DNA from: Demequina lignilytica
Lineage (GTDB): Bacteria > Actinomycetota > Actinomycetes > Actinomycetales > Demequinaceae
DNA length: 64,000 nt
Direction: 5' to 3'
Assembly: GCF_030418305.1 (NCBI RefSeq)
Contig: NZ_JAUHPX010000001.1
Span: 310,001 to 374,000, forward strand
In this document: positions 29,552 to 36,853 of the stretch, piece by piece
How the letters are laid out: each line of letters starts with the position of its first letter
How positions within the stretch are numbered: the stretch's first letter is position 1
Translations under genes and position numbers: made by a program
Notes under the pieces: model-generated
The model's input: only the letters and a program-made list of their open reading frames with translations
What the model was told of the DNA's origin: nothing
Database searches by the model: none

Positions 29552-29571
29552 GCAGCCCGCGTAGCGTTCAC

Positions 29572-29609
29572 CCGAAGGCCCGTCCCGCATGCGCGGGGCG
29601 GGCCTTCGG
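29572..29609 (+). terminator. Hairpin terminator after glnA
   Basis: An inverted repeat of about 17 bp with one mismatch (CCGAAGGCCCG... paired with ...CGGGCCTTCGG) begins 20 bases after the glnA stop. Confidence 0.85.
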
Positions 29610-29711
29610 CGTCGCAGGCCGGCCGCGGCACCCGTCCGAGCGCTTGCACCGTGCACGCCGGTCGGGAATCCTTGGGTCAGTTGCCTGCCACCGGAGGGGG
29701 ATGCGGGGAGC

Positions 29712-30470
29712 ATGAGCGTGACGGCGAGGAGCACGGCGCGCGGGGACCGTCCGGCGCCCCGCACCCTGCTCGGCGTGCTCGCGCGCAGCGCCTGGTTCCT
29801 CGAGGACGAGGTGAGCGCGATCGCCGAGCTCGTGCCGCCCGGCGGCGTCTGCGTCGACGTCGGCGCCGGGTACGGCCTGTACACCGCCGCGATGATCACC
29901 GCCGTCGGCACGGGCGGCACCGTGCACGCGATCGAGCCTCAGCCGTCCTCGCGTCGCGTGCTCGACGCCGTGGTGCGGCTCTACCGCGCCGACGACCGCG
30001 TGGTGCGCCACGCGTGCGCCATCGGCTCGGCTCCGGGCCGCTCGGAGCTGAGCGTGCCGGTGCGCCGCGGCCGCGCGGTCTCCGGCCGGGCCTTCGTGAC
30101 CAGGCACGCCACCGGCGCGGGACCCAATGCCGCGGACTTCGCCGGCGAGCGCCGCTATCCCGTCGAGGTGTCGACCCTGGACGACCTGGCCGCCCTCCAT
30201 GGGCTCACCCGGCTCGACATGATCAAGGCCGATGTCGAGGGCGGGGAGCTCCACGTGCTGACCGGAGGAGCGCGCACCATCGCCCGGCACCGGCCGATCG
30301 TCCAGCTCGAGATCGAGGAGCGTCACCTCGACAAGTACGGGATCTCCGTGGCGCAGGTGACGGGCTTCCTCCTCGACCAGGGCTACACGATGCACGGGTG
30401 GACGCGGCGGGGGTGGCGCCCGGCGGCGCGCGTCACGGACGAGCGCCGCAACTACCTGTTCACTCCCTGA
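29712..30470 (+). CDS. FkbM-family methyltransferase
   Basis: A 252-residue SAM-dependent methyltransferase. The SAM motif VDVGAGYGLYTAAM (about residue 55), the acidic loop HAIEPQPSSRR, and the FkbM-type STLDDLAALHGLTRLDMIKADVEGGE motif are visible. Members O-methylate sugars, lipids or polyketides; the substrate is unknown and no glycan or polyketide genes are adjacent. A GGGGAG ribosome binding site precedes the ATG. Confidence 0.85.
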   Translation: MSVTARSTARGDRPAPRTLLGVLARSAWFLEDEVSAIAELVPPGGVCVDVGAGYGLYTAAMITAVGTGGTVHAIEPQPSSRRVLDAVVRLYRADDRVVRHACAIGSAPGRSELSVPVRRGRAVSGRAFVTRHATGAGPNAADFAGERRYPVEVSTLDDLAALHGLTRLDMIKADVEGGELHVLTGGARTIARHRPIVQLEIEERHLDKYGISVAQVTGFLLDQGYTMHGWTRRGWRPAARVTDERRNYLFTP

Positions 30471-30558
30471 TCGCGCGGCCGGGAGCGCCCGGCCATCCCG
30501 GGACAGCGCGGCGCGACTCGCCTACGATGACAGGAGCCGCCCGCTTCGGAGGTGAGGC

Positions 30559-30933
30559 ATGAACGCCCGGTCCGCGCTGCTGTCCCTGCCCGTCGCGCTC
30601 GCGCTCGCGCTCACCGGGTGCAGCCAGATCCAGGAGTTCCGCGGCCAGATCGACGACATCCGCTGGTGCTCCGACGTGGTGCGGCTGGCGGCCGCTGTCG
30701 ACAGCGCGAACGCCGAGGCCGCGCGCAACCTGGTCGATGCGCTCGACCGCTCCGGTCCCGAGGACCTGGCCGACGACGTCGGCGTGGTCCGGTCGGTGGT
30801 CGAGGACATCGAGGCGGGCATCGCGGAGGCGACGGCGCTCACCGAGGACGAGGTCACGTCCGCCGTCGGCCGTCTGGTGGACCAGGTCGAGGAGCGCTGC
30901 GAGGGCGAGCTGCAGGACTTCGGCTCCGAGTAG
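30559..30933 (+). CDS. Small hypothetical lipoprotein
   Basis: A 124-residue protein with a lipoprotein signal peptide ending in LALTGC (C21). The mature part is acidic, mostly helical, with two further cysteines (WCSD and ERCEG) that could form a disulfide. There is no recognised domain. A GGAGGTGAGG stretch provides the ribosome binding site, and TACGAT at 30521-30526 is a possible -10 box. Confidence 0.75.
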   Translation: MNARSALLSLPVALALALTGCSQIQEFRGQIDDIRWCSDVVRLAAAVDSANAEAARNLVDALDRSGPEDLADDVGVVRSVVEDIEAGIAEATALTEDEVTSAVGRLVDQVEERCEGELQDFGSE

Positions 30934-31206
30934 CTCCCGCGCGCGGCGCGCACGCGCCTCCGGGACGTTGGACCCGAAGAATCCGAAGGAAACGCGCCCG
31001 CGACCCGCCTGGCTCATTCTCTTCATCTGAGCGCTCCACTTGCGGCGCACATCGATATGCAGGCGGACGCGCGCGGCGCCTCCCTGCTCCGGTAGCCCCC
31101 GCAACGCATCCCCGGAAATGCCGTACGGATGCTCGTTGAAGCGCGTCGAAACCTCTACGTAACTTTGCCTCGAAAGTTCAACGGCGAAACAGAGAGGCAG
31201 CGCAGA
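30934..31206. promoter_or_regulatory. Promoter region of the sugar ABC operon
   Basis: A gene-free 273-bp stretch. Near the operon it becomes AT-richer and contains three CGAAA copies (31147, 31171, 31185) and an inverted pair GTTGAA (31135-31140) / TTCAAC (31177-31182). These are plausible operator elements for the AraC-type regulator encoded at the end of the operon; this is inference only. Confidence 0.35.
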
Positions 31207-32706
31207 GTGACGAACGACGTCGTACTCACGGTGACCGGCATGTCGAAGAGCTTCGGCGTGGTCCGCGCGCTGAAGAACGTCGACTTCGAGCTCCGCGACG
31301 GTGAGCTCCACGGCCTGATCGGCGAGAACGGCTCGGGCAAGTCGACGCTCACCTCGATCGTCGCGGGCAGCCAGCCGGCCGACACCGGGACCATGATCTT
31401 CCGCGGCGGGCCGTGGTCCCCCGCGACGGTCAACGAGTCGCTCGCGAACGGCATCGGCATGGTCGTGCAGGAGAGCGGCACCGTGCCGGGCATCACCATC
31501 GCCGAGAACCTGTTCCTGGGCGAGACGGGCCAGTTCTCCACCCTGGGCCTCGTCAACCGCCGCGAGATGAACGCGCGCGCTACCGCGGCGCTCGAGGCGA
31601 TCGGCGTCACCGACGTCAACCCCGCCACCCCCGCGGGCGCCTGCGACTTCCAGACCCGCAAGCTCGTCGAGCTCGCGCGCGTGATGATGTACGACCCCGC
31701 GGTGGTCGTGATCGACGAGACCACCACCGCGCTCGGCCAGGACGGTCGTGACCTGCTCTACAAGGCGATGGACGACCACAAGACCCGCGGCGCCGTCATC
31801 TTCATCTCGCACGACCTCGACGAGATCATGTCCGTCTGCGACCGCCTCACCGTGCTGCGCGACGGCGACATCATCTGCACCTTCGACAAGGACGAGTTCG
31901 ACGAGGGCGCGATCCGCGCCGCGATGATCGGCCGCTCGATGGAGGGTCACTACTACCGCGAGGACAACAAGGCCACGGCGAACGACGAGGTGATGCTGTC
32001 GGCGACCGGGCTGAACCTCGGCGACAAGCTCCGCGACGTCACCATCGACGTCCGCAGCGGCGAGATCGTCGGCGTCGGCGGGCTGAGCCACTGCGGCATG
32101 CACGAGCTGGGCAAGGCGCTCTTCGGCGCAGTGGTGCTCGACTCGGGCGCGGTCGAGTCACGCGGCGTGAGGATCTCGAACGAGCGCCGCGCCGTCCGCA
32201 ACGCGCTCGGCTACGTCTCGAAGGACCGCGACACCGAGTCACTCAGCCTGAGCGCCTCGATCCGCGACAACATCGCCAGCGCCGGGCTCCGGCTGATCGG
32301 CAAGGGACGCGCGGGGCTCATCACCTCCGGCGCCGAGAACGCCTACGTGAAGACCCCCATGGACCAGCTGGAGATCAAGGCGCCCGGCGCCGGCACCATC
32401 GTCTCCACGCTCTCCGGCGGCAACAAGCAGAAGGTCGTGTTCGGCAAGTGGATCGCGTGCGGCACCGAGGTCCTGATCCTCGACTGCCCGACCCGCGGCG
32501 TCGACGTCGGCGTCAAGCAGGCGATGTACCGCCTGATGACCCAGCTGAAGGACGAGGGCAAGGCGATCGTCCTCATCTCCGAGGAGATGACCGAGCTCAT
32601 GGGCATGAGCGACCGCCTGCTGATCATGAAGGACGGTCGCGTGGTGCGCGAGTTCGAGCGCAGCGCCGACCTCAACGAGATGGAGATCATCGAATGCATG
32701 ATCTGA
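31207..32706 (+). CDS. Sugar ABC transporter ATP-binding protein (two ATPase domains)
   Basis: A 499-residue RbsA/MglA-type protein with two nucleotide-binding domains that powers carbohydrate import. Domain 1 has Walker A GENGSGKST (residues 39-47) and Walker B VVVIDET, but its signature is ACDFQTRKLVELAR rather than LSxGQ. Domain 2 has LSGGNKQKVVFGKW and LILDCPTRGVDVG but a degenerate Walker A (GGLSHCGMHELG). Thus only one composite ATP site appears canonical. The GTG at 31207 is used; the frame is open to 31129 but without a site. It starts a six-gene operon. Confidence 0.9.
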   Translation: MTNDVVLTVTGMSKSFGVVRALKNVDFELRDGELHGLIGENGSGKSTLTSIVAGSQPADTGTMIFRGGPWSPATVNESLANGIGMVVQESGTVPGITIAENLFLGETGQFSTLGLVNRREMNARATAALEAIGVTDVNPATPAGACDFQTRKLVELARVMMYDPAVVVIDETTTALGQDGRDLLYKAMDDHKTRGAVIFISHDLDEIMSVCDRLTVLRDGDIICTFDKDEFDEGAIRAAMIGRSMEGHYYREDNKATANDEVMLSATGLNLGDKLRDVTIDVRSGEIVGVGGLSHCGMHELGKALFGAVVLDSGAVESRGVRISNERRAVRNALGYVSKDRDTESLSLSASIRDNIASAGLRLIGKGRAGLITSGAENAYVKTPMDQLEIKAPGAGTIVSTLSGGNKQKVVFGKWIACGTEVLILDCPTRGVDVGVKQAMYRLMTQLKDEGKAIVLISEEMTELMGMSDRLLIMKDGRVVREFERSADLNEMEIIECMI

Positions 32707-33764
32707 ACGGCACCACCGTGGCCCAGGACGATGCGGTGGCGGGCACGCCCGCCACGCCCACCAAGGCCGCCATCGCCAAGGAGGACGCCGCCGCGGCCGC
32801 CAAGGCTCGACGCGGCAAGCTCTTCGCCGACCTCGCGCCGCTGATCGGTCTCGCGGTCCTCGCGGTCGCGTTCGTGCTGGCGGGCACGTCGGCGGGCACC
32901 AACATGGGCTACGCGGTCGAGACCCTGGTCAACCAGTCCGTGATCGTCATCATCATCGCGACCGGCGCCATCTTCATCTTCGCGATGGGCTCCTTCGACA
33001 TCAGCCTCGGTGCCTCGACGCTGGTCGCCGCCATGGTCGCGGGCCTGGTGCACAACGCGACCGGGAACCTCTGGCTGATGCTTGGGGCCAGCGTCCTCGC
33101 GGCCGTCACCGCCTCCCTCATCAGCGCGACGCTCGCCGCCGTGTTCAACCTGCCGGTCTTCGTGACGACCGTCGCCATGCTGTCGGTGCTGGGTGCCGTC
33201 GCCGCCGCGCTCGTCCAGACCACGGGAGGCGCCCAGATCCGGATCGACCGGTCGTTCGCCCGCGAGTACGACACGCTCACGGTGAAGATCATCGTCGCCG
33301 TCGCGTTCCTCGCGCTCTGCGTGTTCCTGTTCAACTACACACGCCTGGGCCGCGTGGAGAAGCTCATGGGCGGCAACCCGGTCACCGCGAGGCTCACCGG
33401 CGTCTCGATGAAGCTGACCGCCATCGCGGCGTTCGCGATCGCCGGCCTCGGCGTGGGCCTCGGCGCGTTCCTGACCGCGCTCCGCACGCCCACCCTCACG
33501 GTGACCAGCGCCTCCGACATCGGGATGAACATCCTGGTCGCGATGGTCTTCGGCGGCATGGTGATCTCCGGCGGGCCCCGCAGCCGGATCTACGCCGCGA
33601 TCATCGGCGGCATCTCCATGGCGCTGCTCAACCAGACCATGTCGATCATGCTCCAGGGCATGGCCGGCGGCGCCGGGATCGCCCAGATGGTCCGCGCCGT
33701 CCTGTTCCTCGCCGTCGTCTGGCTCGCGGCCTCGGGCTTCCGCACCAAGGTCCTGCCCCGCTGA
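32694..33764 (+). CDS. Sugar ABC transporter permease 1
   Basis: A 356-residue permease of the RbsC-like BPD_transp_2 family. A ~45-residue charged N-terminal extension precedes eight or more membrane helices. The family core is seen at MGSFDISLGAS and, near the end, NILVAMVFGGMVISGGPRSRI. The start overlaps the ATPase gene by 13 nt, with GGAG upstream. It probably pairs with the second permease at 35080 as a heterodimer. Confidence 0.9.
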   Translation: MHDLNGTTVAQDDAVAGTPATPTKAAIAKEDAAAAAKARRGKLFADLAPLIGLAVLAVAFVLAGTSAGTNMGYAVETLVNQSVIVIIIATGAIFIFAMGSFDISLGASTLVAAMVAGLVHNATGNLWLMLGASVLAAVTASLISATLAAVFNLPVFVTTVAMLSVLGAVAAALVQTTGGAQIRIDRSFAREYDTLTVKIIVAVAFLALCVFLFNYTRLGRVEKLMGGNPVTARLTGVSMKLTAIAAFAIAGLGVGLGAFLTALRTPTLTVTSASDIGMNILVAMVFGGMVISGGPRSRIYAAIIGGISMALLNQTMSIMLQGMAGGAGIAQMVRAVLFLAVVWLAASGFRTKVLPR

Positions 33765-33818
33765 CCACCCTCCCCTGCTCCACCAGATCGCAGTACCCCA
33801 CCCAATGAAGGGAACATC

Positions 33819-35045
33819 ATGAAGATCACTCGCAAGATGGCGTTCGGCACCGCTGCTGGTGTCGCCGCCGCGCTGTCGCTGGCCGCCTGCTCGAGCAGCG
33901 CGGGCACCACCGACGGCTCGAGCGCGGGCGCGACGGACGCCGCCGCGGCCGACCCGGTGAAGATGTGCGTGCTCGTCGCCGACGTGACGTCGTCGGAGGC
34001 GCTGAGCTTCCGCGACTACTACACCGACTACATCGCCGGGAACTTCCCGGTGGAGTTCGTGTACTCCGACGAGCTGGCGGACGCCGAGGCGGAGAAGACC
34101 GCGATGGAGGGCTTCATCGCGAACAACTGCGAGGCCGTCATCTCCTTCGCGTCGGCGGACCGCCCGACGCAGCTCGACATGGCCGAGGACGCGGGCATCT
34201 ACTACGCCGTCGCGACCGGCGCCCTGTCCGAGGAGGAGTACGAGACCTTCAAGGACTACGAGTACTACGTCGGCGCCATCGGCCCCGACGCGATGACCGA
34301 GTACCAGGCCGGCTACGACATGGTGAAGCACTTCACCGCCGAGGGCGACACCGAGTTCGGCATCTTCGGCGGCGGCGTGCCCTACTACCTCGAGATGCAC
34401 ATCTACCGCGCCGCCGGCATGCTCGCCGCGCTCGCGGAGGACCCGACCACCTCGTACGGCGGCGCCACGGAGATGGGCGACATCCTGGGCAAGATCTACC
34501 AGGACGGCACCATCAAGATCGCGGACTTCGAGTCGGACGTCTACACCCTCTCGGGCTACCTCGAGACCTGGGACTTCGACGCCGCGTGGCAGGCCAGCAT
34601 GGCCGACATGATCGCCGCGGGCCCCGACGCGATCCTCGCGGTCGGCACCGGCAACGCGATCCTGGGCGCCGCCGTGGACGGCACCGGCATCCAGATCGGT
34701 GACATCGACGCCTACACCGAGGACAACCTCGTGGCGATGGAGAACGGCACCCTCGGCTTCCTCGCGGGCAAGTTCACCTCGATCAACGGCCCGATCTTCG
34801 CGGCGACCCTCTCCGCGGTCCAGGGCGAGCCCTACCGCACCGCCGAGGGCTCGGCCTTCGCGCTGAGCCAGGGCTACTGGGAGGCCACCACGGCCGAGGA
34901 GTTCCAGGAGATCGTCGACGCCGACAACGTCGACGCCCCCGTCTACGACGTCGACGCCCTGTCGCCGTTCGTGGCCTCCGGCGCGAGCTACGACGAGTTC
35001 GCCGACTTCGTGAGCAAGTACACGTTCGCCGACCTGGTCGGCTGA
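33819..35045 (+). CDS. Sugar ABC transporter substrate-binding lipoprotein
   Basis: A 408-residue periplasmic-binding-protein-like lipoprotein. The signal ends in LSLAAC (C24), followed by a Ser/Gly/Ala/Asp-rich tether and a Peripla_BP_4-type two-lobe domain. The mature protein is strongly acidic with many Tyr residues (YYTDYIAGNF, FKDYEYYVG), suitable for sugar stacking. It captures the substrate outside the membrane for the two permeases around it. A GAAGGGAAC site precedes the ATG. Substrate unknown; the GH39 partner suggests a xylose- or uronate-type oligosaccharide. Confidence 0.85.
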   Translation: MKITRKMAFGTAAGVAAALSLAACSSSAGTTDGSSAGATDAAAADPVKMCVLVADVTSSEALSFRDYYTDYIAGNFPVEFVYSDELADAEAEKTAMEGFIANNCEAVISFASADRPTQLDMAEDAGIYYAVATGALSEEEYETFKDYEYYVGAIGPDAMTEYQAGYDMVKHFTAEGDTEFGIFGGGVPYYLEMHIYRAAGMLAALAEDPTTSYGGATEMGDILGKIYQDGTIKIADFESDVYTLSGYLETWDFDAAWQASMADMIAAGPDAILAVGTGNAILGAAVDGTGIQIGDIDAYTEDNLVAMENGTLGFLAGKFTSINGPIFAATLSAVQGEPYRTAEGSAFALSQGYWEATTAEEFQEIVDADNVDAPVYDVDALSPFVASGASYDEFADFVSKYTFADLVG

Positions 35046-35079
35046 CACACCCCTAGGAAAGGACAGGGAGGCACCAGAG

Positions 35080-36117
35080 ATGGGCAGCTTCATGCGACGG
35101 GCAACGGGAACCCTGATCATCCCGGTCGGAGTGTTCGCGGTCGTCTGGGCGCTGGCCGCCATCGACGGTGCCTCCCTGTTCAGCTCCAGCGACAGCCTGA
35201 TGATCCTGGCGCGCACCACCGCGGTGACGATGCTGACGACCATGGCTCTCGCGATCAACCTCAACAGCGGGCGCTTCGACTTCTCGCTGGGTGCCATGGC
35301 GCTCGCGTCGAGCACCATCGGCGCCACCATCGCGATCAACGTCGGCGGCGGCTTCCCCGCGATGGCGGCCGTGACGCTGGCGGCCGGCGCGCTCCTGGGC
35401 GCCTTCTCCGGCCTCCTCTACGTGACGCTCCGCATCTCCCCGCTGGTGAGCTCCCTGGGCGTGACGCTGCTCTTCGAGGGCCTGGCGTTCACCATCACCG
35501 GCGGCGGCAACATCAGCTTCACGCAGTACCCCGAGCTCGTCGCCTTCGGCAAGAACCTCACCGCGCTCGTGATCGTGATCGTGCTCGCGCTGGTCGGCGT
35601 CTACACCGTCTTCGACCGCTCGCGGTTCGGCTCGGACTACCGTGCCCTCATCACCGGTCAGCACGCCGCCGTGTCGGCCGGCGTGAAGGAGAAGGGCAAC
35701 GCGATCGCCACCTACGCGGTGTCGGGCGGCCTGATGGGCGTGGTGGGCCTGATCCAGGCGTCGGGCAAGGGCCTCATCGAGGCCGGCAGCATCAATTTCT
35801 CGACCATCGGCATCATGTTCACCGCGTTCCTTCCGATGTTCGTCGGCGGCTACATCGGCCGCTACTCCAACGACAAGCTCGGCTACCTGCTCGGCGCGCT
35901 GAGCATGTCGGTGATCGGGCTCGGCTACTCGGCGCTGCGGCTCACGTCCGCACAGCAGTCGCTCATCACGGCGTTCCTGCTGGTGGCCTTCCTCATCTTC
36001 CTGAGCAACGAGGAGCGGGCGAAGCACTGGTGGCGTCGGGCCCGGCTCGGCAACCGGCCGCCGTCGGGACCCGCCGCGCCCCCGCGCGAGACCGCCGGCG
36101 TCGGGGCCTCGGCGTGA
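35080..36117 (+). CDS. Sugar ABC transporter permease 2
   Basis: A 345-residue permease of the same family as the one at 32694 but clearly different in sequence, so the transporter probably uses two distinct membrane subunits. Membrane helices start at residue ~8; the family segment NLNSGRFDFSLGAMALAS and the C-terminal GIMFTAFLPMFVGGYIGRY are visible. The tail is Pro/Ala-rich. An AGGAAAGGACAGGGAGG region precedes the ATG. The order permease-binding protein-permease is less usual than adjacent permeases. Confidence 0.9.
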   Translation: MGSFMRRATGTLIIPVGVFAVVWALAAIDGASLFSSSDSLMILARTTAVTMLTTMALAINLNSGRFDFSLGAMALASSTIGATIAINVGGGFPAMAAVTLAAGALLGAFSGLLYVTLRISPLVSSLGVTLLFEGLAFTITGGGNISFTQYPELVAFGKNLTALVIVIVLALVGVYTVFDRSRFGSDYRALITGQHAAVSAGVKEKGNAIATYAVSGGLMGVVGLIQASGKGLIEAGSINFSTIGIMFTAFLPMFVGGYIGRYSNDKLGYLLGALSMSVIGLGYSALRLTSAQQSLITAFLLVAFLIFLSNEERAKHWWRRARLGNRPPSGPAAPPRETAGVGASA

Positions 36118-36169
36118 CGGCCGCGACGGCCACGGGCCCGCGTCCACGGCGGCGATCCGCCGACCGGTC

Positions 36170-36817
36170 GTGACCGGGACCCGGGGCATCGTCTTCGCCC
36201 TCGACGGCGTGCTGGTCGACACCGACGAGACGAGCTTCCGGGCGTGGGCGACCGTCGCCTCCCGCCTGGGCATCGCGTTCGGCCGCGACGACCACGCCCG
36301 GCTGCGGGGCCTGTCCCGCTCCGAGACGCTCGACGCGATCCTCGCGCTCGGCGACGCCGAGGTGTCGCGGACCGAGAAGGAGCTTCTCGCGGACGAGCGC
36401 ACGGCCATCCACCGCGAGCTCGTGCGCGGGCTGTCCCCGCGCGACATCGACCCCGCGGTGCCCACGCTGCTCGCGGACCTTCGCGCCCGCGGGCTGCGGC
36501 TCGCCGTCGCGTCCGCGAGCCGCAGCTCCCGCATGATCCTCGAGCGCACGGGGCTCCGGGACCGGTTCGACGCCGTGTCGGACGGCGCGAACATGTCGCG
36601 CCGGGAGCCCGATCCGGAGGGCCTCCTCCGCGCCGCCGACCTTCTCGCGCTGCCCGCGTACCAGTGCGCGGCGGTCGTGAGCACCCGCGAGGGCGCCGGC
36701 ACGGCGCACGCCGGCGGCTTCGGAGAGGTGCTCGGCCTGGGGGACGCCGCAGCACACCCCGATGTCACCCGGGCCCTCGCGAGCGTGGCGGGCATCGCCG
36801 CCCTCGTGAGCGTCTGA
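36170..36817 (+). CDS. Beta-phosphoglucomutase-like HAD protein with degenerate active site
   Basis: A 215-residue HAD-fold protein aligned over its full length with the beta-phosphoglucomutase group (VFALDGVLVDTDE, SRSETLDAIL, LRLAVASASRSS, GGFGEVLGLGD). The nucleophile Asp is Ala (A10 in FALDGV), the motif III Lys is Arg/Glu (REPDPE at 145-150), and the motif IV acidic pair is Ser-Thr (S171, T172). Only the second Asp (D12) and the motif II Ser remain. It cannot work as a normal HAD enzyme and may be a sugar-phosphate sensor or scaffold. GTG start with no obvious ribosome site; 52 nt after the permease. Confidence 0.75.
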   Translation: MTGTRGIVFALDGVLVDTDETSFRAWATVASRLGIAFGRDDHARLRGLSRSETLDAILALGDAEVSRTEKELLADERTAIHRELVRGLSPRDIDPAVPTLLADLRARGLRLAVASASRSSRMILERTGLRDRFDAVSDGANMSRREPDPEGLLRAADLLALPAYQCAAVVSTREGAGTAHAGGFGEVLGLGDAAAHPDVTRALASVAGIAALVSV

Positions 36818-36853
36818 TCAGCCCTCGCCACCGGGACGCGAGACAATACCGCC

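Noticed and set aside
31129-31206. A longer start for the sugar ABC ATPase (26 extra codons)
   Set aside because: No ribosome site, and the added residues do not fit the family, which begins near the GTG at 31207.
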